Of a DNA stretch of 41,688 nucleotides, positions 18,408 through 27,983 are shown in pieces (position 1 is the first letter of the stretch; every line of letters starts with the position of its first letter). Under the pieces are notes generated by a model. That model saw only the letters and a program-made list of their open reading frames with translations. It did no database searches and was not told where the DNA came from. The stretch is from an uncultured Pseudomonadota bacterium (GTDB lineage Bacteria > Desulfobacterota > Binatia > Binatales > Binataceae). Where the stretch lies: positions 1 to 41,688 of the forward strand of contig CALAOW010000043.1 of the NCBI GenBank assembly GCA_937889395.1, written 5' to 3'. The position numbers were made by a program, and so were the translations under genes.

Positions 18408-20483
18408 ATGGATCATCCGATTGCGGTTACCTTCATCCGATTGATCGTGGCGCTGCCGCTGGCCGGCGCGGCGATCAATTTCATTGCGGGCGCGTGGCTG
18501 CAGAAGGCATTCGGCAAGCGCGCGATAAGCTTCCTTGGATGCGGCGTCGTTATCGCGGCGTTCATCCTTGCGGTGCGCGCGTTTATCGCGATGATCGCGA
18601 TCCCGCCGGAAAACCGCTTCATGCTCGACGACCTGTGGAAGTGGTTCGACGTCGGCGGACTGAACCTGGACATCGCGTTCTGGCTCGATCCGTTGTCGAT
18701 GGTGATGACGCTGATAGTCACCGGCGTGGGCGGCCTGATCCACATCTACTCGATTGGCTACATGCACGACGACGACGGCTACTGGCGTTTTTTCGGATGG
18801 CTCAACCTGTTCACGTTCGCGATGCTGGTGCTGGTGTTGGGCGACAACCTGTGGCTGATGTTCGTGGGCTGGGAGGGCGTGGGACTGTGCTCGTTCGCGC
18901 TGATCGGGTTCTGGTACAAGGTGACGGCGAACACGACGGCGGGCAACAAGGCGTTCATCGTCAACCGGATCGGCGACCTGGCATTCGTGATCGCGCTATA
19001 CAGTTTGTTCGCGGGACTGCAGTCGATCGGCCACGCGACGCTGGTGACGCGCGAAGTCGCGAGATACGCGCCGGAGCTTGCGGGGACGGCGCTAAATTTC
19101 GCCGGCTATCAGTCGGCGTATCCCCTGGTCGGCTTCGTGACGCTGTTGATGTTCATCGGGGCGACGGGAAAGTCGGCGCAGATTCCGCTGTACGTGTGGC
19201 TGCCGGACGCGATGGCGGGACCGACGCCGGTCAGCGCGCTGATACATGCGGCGACGATGGTGACGGCGGGCGTGTACATGGTGGCGCGGCTGAACTTTTT
19301 GTTTTCGATGTCGCCGTTCACGATGGGCGTAATCGCGGTGGCGGGCGGACTGACGGCGCTGTTCGCGGCGACGATTGGCGTGGCGCAAACCGACATCAAG
19401 AAAGTGCTCGCGTACTCGACGGTGAGCCAGCTCGGATACATGTTCGCGGCGCTGGGCGTCGGCGCATACGCGGCGGGCGTGTTCCATCTAATGACGCATG
19501 CGTTCTTCAAGGCGTGCCTGTTCCTGGGAGCGGGGTCGGTGATCCACGCGATGGGTGGAGAGCAGGACATGCGCAAGATGGGCGGGCTGCGGCACAAGAT
19601 GCCGGTGACGTTCGTCACGTTCATGGCGGCGACGCTGGCCATTTCGGGCGTGCCGCCGTTCGCGGGATTCATGTCGAAGGACGAGATCATCTGGCAGGCA
19701 ATCTCGCACGGGCACCCGGTGGTGTGGGCGATGCTGCTGATTGGCGCGGGAATCACGGTGTTCTACATGTTTCGCCAGGTGTACATGACGTTCTTCGGCG
19801 AATTTCGCGGCACGCACGAGCAGGAGCATCATGTGCACGAATCGCCACCGTCGATGGCGTACGTGCTGATCGCGCTGGGGGCGCTGTCGGTAGTGGGCGG
19901 ACTCGTGATGATTCCGGAATTCATCGCGACATTCAAACCGTTCGAGGACTTTCTCGATCCCGTATTCAGCTCCGAGGTGACGCGCCGGATAACCGAAGCG
20001 GGAATACATAGTCATGCGACCGAAGCTGCATTCGGATTTGTCACGTTCACGGTAGTAGTAATCGGATGGCTGGTAGCGGACCTGATGTACCGGCAGCAGA
20101 AGCTGAATCCCGCGCGCTTTAGTCAGATGTTCGGCGGAGTGCCATACGAATGGGTATACAACAAATACTACGTCGATGAATTCTACAATCGAGTGATTAT
20201 ACAGCCATATATGTTCGCGACGCGGGCGCTGGCATGGTTCGATTCCAACATCATCGACGGAGTCGTGAACCTGGCGGCACGCATCATAGTATTTCTGTCG
20301 TGGCTGTCGGGACTATTCGACCATTACGTAGTCGATGGGCTGGTGGATTTTTCCGCGAACCTGACGCTCGACGTGGGCGGCAGGCTGCGACGGCTGCAGA
20401 CCGGCTCGATCAATGGATACTTATACGGAATTCTGGCCGCGGTGATGCTGATATTGCTGGTGCGCGCGGTGGTAAGGGCATGA
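18408..20483 (+). CDS. nuoL: NADH-quinone oxidoreductase subunit L
   Basis: LFVGWEGVGLCSFALIGFWY, IPLYVWLPDAMAGPTPVSALIHAATMVTAGVYM, MTHAFFKACLFLGAGSVIHA. Confidence 0.97.
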   Translation: MDHPIAVTFIRLIVALPLAGAAINFIAGAWLQKAFGKRAISFLGCGVVIAAFILAVRAFIAMIAIPPENRFMLDDLWKWFDVGGLNLDIAFWLDPLSMVMTLIVTGVGGLIHIYSIGYMHDDDGYWRFFGWLNLFTFAMLVLVLGDNLWLMFVGWEGVGLCSFALIGFWYKVTANTTAGNKAFIVNRIGDLAFVIALYSLFAGLQSIGHATLVTREVARYAPELAGTALNFAGYQSAYPLVGFVTLLMFIGATGKSAQIPLYVWLPDAMAGPTPVSALIHAATMVTAGVYMVARLNFLFSMSPFTMGVIAVAGGLTALFAATIGVAQTDIKKVLAYSTVSQLGYMFAALGVGAYAAGVFHLMTHAFFKACLFLGAGSVIHAMGGEQDMRKMGGLRHKMPVTFVTFMAATLAISGVPPFAGFMSKDEIIWQAISHGHPVVWAMLLIGAGITVFYMFRQVYMTFFGEFRGTHEQEHHVHESPPSMAYVLIALGALSVVGGLVMIPEFIATFKPFEDFLDPVFSSEVTRRITEAGIHSHATEAAFGFVTFTVVVIGWLVADLMYRQQKLNPARFSQMFGGVPYEWVYNKYYVDEFYNRVIIQPYMFATRALAWFDSNIIDGVVNLAARIIVFLSWLSGLFDHYVVDGLVDFSANLTLDVGGRLRRLQTGSINGYLYGILAAVMLILLVRAVVRA

Positions 20484-20532
20484 CAAATTCGGCGGCGCCG
20501 ATTTCAAGTCAAACGGGAAGAGCGAAACTGAA

Positions 20533-22032
20533 ATGAGTCACGCGCTTACGCTGATAACCTTTGTTCCGATCGCCGGGATGGTGCTGATTCTCGCGCTGCC
20601 CGACTCGATGAAGAACGCAAGCAAGTGGATCGCGGTCGCGGCGACGATACCGCAACTCCTGATCGCGATTCACCTGTACGAGTACTTCGACACGACGACC
20701 AGCGCGGTTCAGTTCGCCGAGAAGGTGTCGTGGATGCCCTCGTACCACATTAGTTACTTCGTGGGCGTGGACGGAATCAGCATTTCGATGATTCTGCTGA
20801 CGGCGCTCATCATGTTCATCTCGACGTTCGCGAGCTTCGGAATAAATCGCGCGGAGAAGGGTTACTACGCGATGCTGCTGATGCTCGACACGGGAATGAT
20901 GGGCGTGTTCGTGTCGCTCGATTTCTTCCTGTTTTATATTTTTTGGGAAGTGATGCTGCTGCCGATGTATTTTCTTATCGGCATCTGGGGCGGTCCGCGA
21001 CGCGAGTACGCGGCGATCAAATTCTTTCTCTACACGCTACTGGGTTCGGTACTAATTCTGCTGGCGATGCTCGGACTATATTACTATAGCGCGACTCCGA
21101 CCTTTGACTTGACCGAGCTGGCGGCGAATTCGAGTCATTACTCAATCGGGTTCCAGCGAATAGTATGGATCGCACTGTTTATCGGCTTCGCAATCAAGAT
21201 TCCGGCGTTCCCGTTCCATACCTGGCTGCCCGACGCGCACGTGGAAGCGCCCACGGCGATTTCGGTGATTCTTGCGGGTGTGCTGCTGAAAATGGGCACC
21301 TACGGCATTCTGCGCGTCAATTTTGCGGTGCTGCCTGCCGCCACCTACCAGCTTGCGTGGCTGTTCCTTGGCGTGATCGGCACCATCAACATCGTGTACG
21401 GCGCGATGTGCGCGATGGCGCAGACTGACTACAAAAAACTGATTGCCTATTCGTCAATTAGCCACATGGGTTACGTGATGCTGGGGATGGCGGCGTTCAC
21501 GGCGGCGGGAATCAACGGCGCGGTGCTGCAGATGTTCAATCACGGAACGATCACGGCGATGCTCTTTATCCTGGTCGGCGTGATCTACGATCGCGCGCAT
21601 CATCGCGAGATAAACGGCTTCGGCGGCCTGGCGCAGCAGATGCCGATATATACGGCGATCACCGGGTTTGCGTTTTTCGCCGGCATGGGACTGCCGGGGA
21701 TGTCGGCATTTATTTCGGAAGTGCTGGTGCTGCTCGGCGCGTGGCAGACGCATCCGGTTATGGTGGTATTCGGCGCGGCGACGGCGATACTGACGGCGGG
21801 CTATCTGCTGTGGACCTTCCAGCGAATCTACCTGGGGCCGTTGAACGAAAAATACAAGGACTTTCCCGATTTGTCGTTTCGCGAGGCGTTCACGCTGGTG
21901 CCGCTCGGGATCATCGTGCTGATACTCGGCGTCTATCCGCACGCGATTCTCGGCCTGCTCAACACCTCGCTGGTTCACCTGAACCAGGTTGTGCTGTCGA
22001 CCTCGGGCGCAGCCGTCGCGATGGTTCGCTGA
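20533..22032 (+). CDS. nuoM: NADH-quinone oxidoreductase subunit M
   Basis: FYIFWEVMLLPMYFLIGIWGGPRREYAAIKFFLYT, FPFHTWLPDAHVEAPTAISVILAGVLLKMGTYG. Confidence 0.97.
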   Translation: MSHALTLITFVPIAGMVLILALPDSMKNASKWIAVAATIPQLLIAIHLYEYFDTTTSAVQFAEKVSWMPSYHISYFVGVDGISISMILLTALIMFISTFASFGINRAEKGYYAMLLMLDTGMMGVFVSLDFFLFYIFWEVMLLPMYFLIGIWGGPRREYAAIKFFLYTLLGSVLILLAMLGLYYYSATPTFDLTELAANSSHYSIGFQRIVWIALFIGFAIKIPAFPFHTWLPDAHVEAPTAISVILAGVLLKMGTYGILRVNFAVLPAATYQLAWLFLGVIGTINIVYGAMCAMAQTDYKKLIAYSSISHMGYVMLGMAAFTAAGINGAVLQMFNHGTITAMLFILVGVIYDRAHHREINGFGGLAQQMPIYTAITGFAFFAGMGLPGMSAFISEVLVLLGAWQTHPVMVVFGAATAILTAGYLLWTFQRIYLGPLNEKYKDFPDLSFREAFTLVPLGIIVLILGVYPHAILGLLNTSLVHLNQVVLSTSGAAVAMVR

Positions 22033-22059
22033 GACTCAAGGCAGGTCGGACGGAAGCAG

Positions 22060-23547
22060 ATGGATCTCGGAAATCTCGCGAGCCTGAAACATTTCATCCC
22101 GGAAATGATCCTGGTGGCCGGCGTGCTGGCGATCGTGCTCATCGACCTGGCGGTACGCGACAAGTCGCGTCTCGGCGCATTGGCTCTGATAGCGGCCGCG
22201 GCGTCATTGCTGGCGATCGGTTTGGCGCCGGCGCTGCCGGGTGCCTGGCTGTTTCATCGGATGCTGGTATTCGATTCGTTTGCGATTTACTTCCGCACGC
22301 TGATCGCCCTGGCCGCGGTGGTGGCTATCTGGATGTCGATTGGCTCGGAGGAAGTGAAGAACTGCGACCAGGGCGAGTACTACGCGATATTGCTCGCGAG
22401 CACGTTCGCGATGTTTCTGATGGCGGAGTCGGCGAACCTGCTGATGGCTTACCTGGCGCTGGAGTTCGTCAGCCTGACGTCGTACATCCTGACGGGTTTT
22501 TTGCGGCATAACCGGCGCTCGCTCGAAGCCGCGCTTAAGTACTTGATCTACGGGGGCGTCGCGTCGGGCACGATGATTTACGGCATGAGCTGGATTTTCG
22601 GCATCACCGGCTCGCTCGACTTCAACGTGATCAACAAGGCGCTCTCGACGCCCGGGCATCTGCCGGTGCTCGCGGTATTTATCGCGCTGGTGCTGATCCT
22701 GACCGGAATGGGCTACAAGGTGGCGTCGGCGCCGTTTCATATGTGGGCGCCGGACGTTTACACCGGCGCGCCGATTCCGATCACAACTTTTCTGGCGGTC
22801 GGCTCGAAGGCGGCGGGCTTTGCGCTGCTGACGCGCTTTTTCTTCCCGGCGATTTCGCATCTGGCGGCGGGCGGAAGCTGGACGGCGCTTGCGGGCGTCG
22901 ATTGGCCGCAACTGCTGCTCTTCATTTGCATGATCACGATGACGCTCGGCAATCTTGCCGCGCTGCAGCAGACCAACATGAAGCGGCTGCTGGCGTACTC
23001 GAGTATCGCGCAGGCGGGATACGCGCTGATGGGATTCGTCGTGCTGTCGAACGACGGGATTCGGGCGATGCTGTTCTACCTGTTTGCCTACTATGTAATG
23101 GATGCGGGCGCATTCGTGGTGGTGATGATCGTGGCAAACTCGACGGGGCGCGAGGATGTGGACGCGTATCGCGGGCTGGCGTGGCGCGGCGGAATCGTTC
23201 CGGCGCTCGCACTGACTATCTTCCTGTTCTCATTGACAGGCATTCCGCTGACGGTTGGATTCATCGGAAAGTTCTACCTATTCGCCGCCGTGATTCGCGG
23301 CCAATTCTACATACTGGCTATTGTTGGGATACTTAATTCAGTAGTGTCTCTGTATTACTACCTGAAGCCGATTCAGATGATGTTCTTCGAACAGCCGCGA
23401 GGCGACGAAGGCACGGTGCGCTTCGAGGCGTGGAATTACGGGCTGATGGGAGTGCTGGCCTGCGCGACAATCGTGTTTGGGCTGTACTGGTCGCCGATCA
23501 TCTCGTTTGCGAACCGCTCGCTGAGTTTCTTCACCGGCCCCACCTGA
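22060..23547 (+). CDS. nuoN: NADH-quinone oxidoreductase subunit N
   Basis: LALEFVSLTSYILTGFLRHNRRSLEAALKYLIYG, APFHMWAPDVYTGAPIPITTFLAVGSKAAGFA. Confidence 0.97.
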   Translation: MDLGNLASLKHFIPEMILVAGVLAIVLIDLAVRDKSRLGALALIAAAASLLAIGLAPALPGAWLFHRMLVFDSFAIYFRTLIALAAVVAIWMSIGSEEVKNCDQGEYYAILLASTFAMFLMAESANLLMAYLALEFVSLTSYILTGFLRHNRRSLEAALKYLIYGGVASGTMIYGMSWIFGITGSLDFNVINKALSTPGHLPVLAVFIALVLILTGMGYKVASAPFHMWAPDVYTGAPIPITTFLAVGSKAAGFALLTRFFFPAISHLAAGGSWTALAGVDWPQLLLFICMITMTLGNLAALQQTNMKRLLAYSSIAQAGYALMGFVVLSNDGIRAMLFYLFAYYVMDAGAFVVVMIVANSTGREDVDAYRGLAWRGGIVPALALTIFLFSLTGIPLTVGFIGKFYLFAAVIRGQFYILAIVGILNSVVSLYYYLKPIQMMFFEQPRGDEGTVRFEAWNYGLMGVLACATIVFGLYWSPIISFANRSLSFFTGPT

Positions 23548-23568
23548 GCAGGGGCCAGGAATTACCCG

Positions 23569-24432
23569 TCATTCGAAAACGATCGTGCGGTTGTGGTGGA
23601 GCAGCACCTGCTTTTTGAGGTGAGCGCGCACCGCCTTCGCCAGGACCATGACTTCGAGATCCTTGCCCTTGCGCGCGAGGTCGGCGACGGTGTCGTGATG
23701 GGTCATCGCAGTGGTGGCCTGGGCGATTATCGGGCCGGCGTCGAGCTCTTCGGTCACGTAGTGCGCGGTCGCGCCAATTAGCTTGACGCCGCGGTCGTGC
23801 GCCTGCTTGTGCGGCCGCTGGCCGGCGAACGCGGGCAGGAAGCTGTGGTGAATGTTGACGATCGGCTTGTTCCAGGTGCGAAGAAATTCGCCCGACAGCA
23901 CTTGCATGTAGCGCGCGAGCACGACGGTGTCCGCGCGGAGCTCGCCGAGATGCTTCAAGAGCGCGGCTTCAGACTCCGATTTGCGATCCCTCGCGACCGC
24001 AATCACCGTGAATGGAACCTCGAACGGGCGCGCGAGCGGTTCGAGGTCGGGATGATTGCTGACCACGCCGACGACGTCGCCGTCGAGCTCGCCGAAACGA
24101 TGGCGGCTCAAGAGGTCCATCATGCAGTGCGGCAGGCGCGAAACCATGATGACAATCCGGTCCCGCTTGGCGGCGTCGAAGAGCTGCCATTTGAGGCGCT
24201 CCCACGGCAGGATCGACGGCATCGACGCGTCGAGTTCTTTGGACAGCTCGCTGATGGGGAGTCGGAGGCTTTCGAAGTGGATGCGCCAGAAGAAGTGGCC
24301 ATCCTCGTCGTCGGAGTACTGGTCGGAGGTGATAATATTGCAGCCGAGAGTGAACAGGTGGGTGGCGACGCGGGCTATGATGCCGGGGCGGTCGATGCAT
24401 GAGATGAGGAGAGTAGCTTTGCCTTCGGCCAC
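23569..24432 (-). CDS. purU: Formyltetrahydrofolate deformylase
   Basis: N-terminal ACT domain (LLISCIDRPGIIARVATHLF) plus formyl transferase core (NIHHSFLPAFAGQRPHKQAHDRGVKLIGATAHYVTEELDAGPIIAQ). GTG start at 24432 preceded by GGAG; the longer ORF to 25410 is read-through antisense to rsmI. Confidence 0.93.
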   Translation of the reverse strand: MAEGKATLLISCIDRPGIIARVATHLFTLGCNIITSDQYSDDEDGHFFWRIHFESLRLPISELSKELDASMPSILPWERLKWQLFDAAKRDRIVIMVSRLPHCMMDLLSRHRFGELDGDVVGVVSNHPDLEPLARPFEVPFTVIAVARDRKSESEAALLKHLGELRADTVVLARYMQVLSGEFLRTWNKPIVNIHHSFLPAFAGQRPHKQAHDRGVKLIGATAHYVTEELDAGPIIAQATTAMTHHDTVADLARKGKDLEVMVLAKAVRAHLKKQVLLHHNRTIVFE

Positions 24433-24471
24433 GCTGATTACTCCGGGGGCGAATAGTAATTTTGAATTGTA

Positions 24472-25371
24472 ATGTCTGGGCGCGCAAATAAACAAACCGG
24501 CGCTGGCGGGATTTTGTACGTTGTCGCGACGCCGATCGGCAATCCGGACGACATTTCCGCGCGCGCAATTCGCACGCTCGAGGAGGTCAGTCTGATCGCA
24601 TGCGAGGACACGCGGCGAACCGGGCAGATGCTCGCGCGTCATCAGATTCACACGCCCACCGTCAGCCACTTCGAGCACAACGAGGAGCGGCGCGTGCCGG
24701 AGCTGATCGAGAGGCTGAAGGCGGGAGAAAAAATTGCGCTGGTCACCGACGCGGGCACGCCTGCCATTTCCGATCCGGGCTTTCGGCTGGTGCGGGCGGC
24801 GTGGGAGGCAAACGTGTGCGTGATGGCGGTGCCGGGAGCGTCGGCGGCAATCGCAGCGCTGTCGATTGCCGGAATACCGACCGACAGGTTCACGTTCGAG
24901 GGATTTATCCCGGCGCGCGCCGCGGCGCGGCGCAGCCGGCTGGAAGAACTCCGCCGCGAGCCGCGCACGATGGTTTTCTACGAGGCGGCGCGCCGGCTGG
25001 CCGATACGCTGGCCGAGATGGGGACAGCATTCGGAGAATCGCGGGATGCGGCGGTGGTGAGCGAAATCACCAAGACCTACGAGAAGACTGCGCGCGGGAC
25101 GCTGGTCGAGCTGGAGCGTCGGTTTCGCGCGACGCCCGCGCTCGGCGAGATCACGATCATCGTCGCAGGCGCGCCGGATACGTCGAGCATCGCCGGCGCG
25201 GACGCGGGACCGGTCACCGTTGACGTGGGTGAAGCGCTCGAAGTTCTGCGTGAGGCGGGACTTGGGCTCAAGCAGGCGAGCGCGGTGATCGCGCGGCTGA
25301 CGGGGATAGGTCGTCGCGAAGTGTACCAGAATGCCCTCAAATCGCGCTCTGATGACTCCAGTGATGACTGA
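24472..25371 (+). CDS. rsmI: 16S rRNA (cytidine1402-2'-O)-methyltransferase
   Basis: LYVVATPIGNPDDISARAIRTLEEVSLIACEDTRRT, ALVTDAGTPAISDPGFRLVRAA, VPGASAAIAALSIAGIPTDRFTFEGFIP. Confidence 0.95.
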   Translation: MSGRANKQTGAGGILYVVATPIGNPDDISARAIRTLEEVSLIACEDTRRTGQMLARHQIHTPTVSHFEHNEERRVPELIERLKAGEKIALVTDAGTPAISDPGFRLVRAAWEANVCVMAVPGASAAIAALSIAGIPTDRFTFEGFIPARAAARRSRLEELRREPRTMVFYEAARRLADTLAEMGTAFGESRDAAVVSEITKTYEKTARGTLVELERRFRATPALGEITIIVAGAPDTSSIAGADAGPVTVDVGEALEVLREAGLGLKQASAVIARLTGIGRREVYQNALKSRSDDSSDD

Positions 25372-25449
25372 CCGGTGGACAGCATTCGATGCCCGCGCTT
25401 GCAGTCGCATCGAGGGTGCGGTTCAATGAAAGCCAGGAGCGGTGCGGGG

Positions 25450-25968
25450 ATGGCGACGAGGGTTAAAGGGCGGCAGAAGGCTGGCGAAGCCGCGGCGGGC
25501 GGCGCGAGCGGCCCGATTACGGTGCTGGTAATCCATGGACCCAACCTGAATCTGCTCGGCGAACGCGAGCCGGAAATTTACGGCCGAACCCGCCTCGCTG
25601 ATATCGACAAGGAACTCAAGCAACTGGGACGCGAACTCGAGATGAAGGTTGAGACGTTTCAGTCGAACAGCGAAGGCGGGATCGTCGATCGAATTCAGAA
25701 GGCGCGCGGCAAGTGCGACGTGCTAATCCTCAATCCTGGCGCATACACGCACACCAGCGTTGCGATTCGCGACGCGATACAGGCCGTGAGCATCCCGGTG
25801 ATCGAAGTGCATCTGTCCAACGTGTATCGGCGCGAGCCGTTTCGGCATCATTCGACGATTGCGGACATCGCGCACGGTCGAATCATGGGATTTGGCGCCG
25901 AGAGCTATAGCCTGGCTCTCAGAGCCGCGCGCACGATGGTCGAGGAGTCGCGCCGACAGAGCGGATGA
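25450..25968 (+). CDS. aroQ: 3-dehydroquinate dehydratase, type II
   Basis: [71 protein letters not shown]. Start uncertain (25375, 25426 or 25450). Confidence 0.93.
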   Translation: MATRVKGRQKAGEAAAGGASGPITVLVIHGPNLNLLGEREPEIYGRTRLADIDKELKQLGRELEMKVETFQSNSEGGIVDRIQKARGKCDVLILNPGAYTHTSVAIRDAIQAVSIPVIEVHLSNVYRREPFRHHSTIADIAHGRIMGFGAESYSLALRAARTMVEESRRQSG

Positions 25969-26033
25969 ACGCCATGGCGGGCAACGATCAAGCGCGCAGG
26001 CGAGCCGCCGTTGCGGGAAGACACGGAGAGCAG

Positions 26034-26531
26034 ATGGAAGTACGCGAGCTAAAAATCCTGCTGGTCCTGATGCGGGACTATGGGCTGGTTGAACTCGAGA
26101 TAGAAGACAAGAAGGGCAAGGTGCGGCTGGTCCGCGGCGGCGGGCGCGCGTCGGTGGAGGTGACCGAGGCGGGCTCGGAGGCGCACGTGGCGTCGCGCGC
26201 GGCCACGCCGATCAAGATGGCGATGAGGCACCTGGAGGCGACCGAAGAGGAAGGCTCGAAGGCGGCGGGCAGAATCGAGCTGGCGCCGAATCAGAAGCTG
26301 ATCGAAAGCCCGATGGTGGGTACGTTTTACCGGGCCGGCTCGCCGGACGCGGCGCCATTCGTCGAGGAAGGATCGTCGGTGCGCAAGGGGCAGCCGCTGT
26401 GCATCATCGAGGCGATGAAGATGATGAACGAGATCGAATCGCCGGCAGCAGGGCGGGTGATAAGAATCATCGCCGAGAATGGGAATCCTATTGAGTACGG
26501 TCAACCGCTGATGATCATCGAAGTGATCTGA
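26034..26531 (+). CDS. accB: Acetyl-CoA carboxylase biotin carboxyl carrier protein
   Basis: [54 protein letters not shown] biotinylation motif. Confidence 0.95.
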   Translation: MEVRELKILLVLMRDYGLVELEIEDKKGKVRLVRGGGRASVEVTEAGSEAHVASRAATPIKMAMRHLEATEEEGSKAAGRIELAPNQKLIESPMVGTFYRAGSPDAAPFVEEGSSVRKGQPLCIIEAMKMMNEIESPAAGRVIRIIAENGNPIEYGQPLMIIEVI

Positions 26532-26550
26532 GAAGGCGGGGCGCTCGTCG

Positions 26551-27936
26551 ATGTTCAAGAAACTGCTGGTCGCAAATCGCGGGACAATCGCAATCCGGAT
26601 AATCCGCGCATGCCGCGAGCTGGGGATTTTGACGGTGGCGGTTTACTCGACGGCGGACAAGGACGCGCTGCACGTGCGGATGGCGGACGAGTCGGTATGC
26701 ATCGGGCCGCCGGCGGCTGAAGACAGCTACATGAACATCCCGGCGATTCTGAGCGCGGCCACGACCTTCGGCGCCGATGCGGTGCATCCCGGCTACGGTT
26801 TTTTGTCCGAGAATGGCGACTTCGCGGAGGCATGCCAGCGCTCGGGACTGAACTTCGTGGGTCCGCGGGCGCGTCATATCAGGTTGATGGGCGACAAGCC
26901 GCGTGCACGGCGAATCATGAAGCGCGCGGGCGTGCCTGTTCTGCCGGGCAGCGAGGGCACGGGAGTTACGGAGCTGCGGGAGGCGCAAGCGGACGCGAAG
27001 CGGCTGGGCTACCCGGTGCTGATCAAGGCGGCCGCGGGCGGTGGCGGCAAGGGGATGCGAGTCGTTCGCGACAGCGCGGAGTTGACGCGCCTGTTTCCGC
27101 AGGCGCAGGGGGAATCGGAGGCGTCGTTCAACTCGCGCAAGATGTACCTGGAGAAATACCTGGAGCGCGTGCGTCACGTCGAGTTTCAGATACTTGCCGA
27201 CCTTCACCGCAACGCGATTCATCTTGGCGAACGCGACTGCTCGATTCAGCGCCGTCATCAGAAGCTGATCGAGGAATCGCCGTGCCCGATTCTGACCACG
27301 CGGCTGCGCGAAAAGATGGGCAAGGCGGCGGTGCGCGCGGCCGAAGTGGTCGGCTATTCGAACGTCGGCACCGTGGAATTCCTGCTGGCGGGCGGCGGCA
27401 AGTTTTATTTTATCGAGATGAACACCCGGATCCAGGTCGAGCACGGCGTGACCGAGATGGTCACGGGCATTGACCTGGTGAAGGAAAGTATCCGGATGGC
27501 GATGGGTGAGAGACTTGGGCTGAAGCAGCGGCAGGTGAAGTTCGATGGCGCGTCGATGGAGTTTCGCATCTATGCCGAAGATCCGGAGCGTCATATTCCG
27601 GCGCCGGGCGTCGTCACGAATCACCATCCGCCGGGCGGACTGGGCGTGCGCGTCGAGACGGCGCTGTACGACGGCTATCGCGTGCCGGTGCAATACGATC
27701 CGCTGATCGCAAAGCTGATAGTGCACGCCGAGACGCGCCCCGAAGTGATCGCGCGGGCCAAGGCGGCGCTGCGCGAGTATGTAATCGACGGCATCAAGAC
27801 CAACATCCCGCTGCATCTGAAGATTCTGCACGATCCGGATTTCAATCGCGGCGAATTCTCGACCGATTTTCTAAGCCGCTATGAACCGGCCCAGCCCGAA
27901 GCCGCGCACCACGCGCCGATAAGCAAGGCCTCTTGA
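26551..27936 (+). CDS. accC: Acetyl-CoA carboxylase biotin carboxylase subunit
   Basis: FKKLLVANRGTIAIRIIRACRELGI, HPGYGFLSEN, KAAAGGGGKGMRVV, FIEMNTRIQVEHGVTEMVTGIDLV. Confidence 0.96.
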   Translation: MFKKLLVANRGTIAIRIIRACRELGILTVAVYSTADKDALHVRMADESVCIGPPAAEDSYMNIPAILSAATTFGADAVHPGYGFLSENGDFAEACQRSGLNFVGPRARHIRLMGDKPRARRIMKRAGVPVLPGSEGTGVTELREAQADAKRLGYPVLIKAAAGGGGKGMRVVRDSAELTRLFPQAQGESEASFNSRKMYLEKYLERVRHVEFQILADLHRNAIHLGERDCSIQRRHQKLIEESPCPILTTRLREKMGKAAVRAAEVVGYSNVGTVEFLLAGGGKFYFIEMNTRIQVEHGVTEMVTGIDLVKESIRMAMGERLGLKQRQVKFDGASMEFRIYAEDPERHIPAPGVVTNHHPPGGLGVRVETALYDGYRVPVQYDPLIAKLIVHAETRPEVIARAKAALREYVIDGIKTNIPLHLKILHDPDFNRGEFSTDFLSRYEPAQPEAAHHAPISKAS

Positions 27937-27983
27937 CCGCAACGCTCCGCGCCATGCTTGATAGAGTCCAGTGGAGAGGCGTC

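Noticed and set aside
18494-20011. 505-aa plus-strand ORF in an alternative frame of nuoL
   Set aside because: Arg/Gly/Asp-rich composition typical of a frame-shifted GC-rich gene; nuoL is clear in the other frame.
24433-25410. N-terminal extension of the minus-strand purU ORF
   Set aside because: Antisense to rsmI; the PurU ACT domain begins right after the GTG at 24432 with an RBS.
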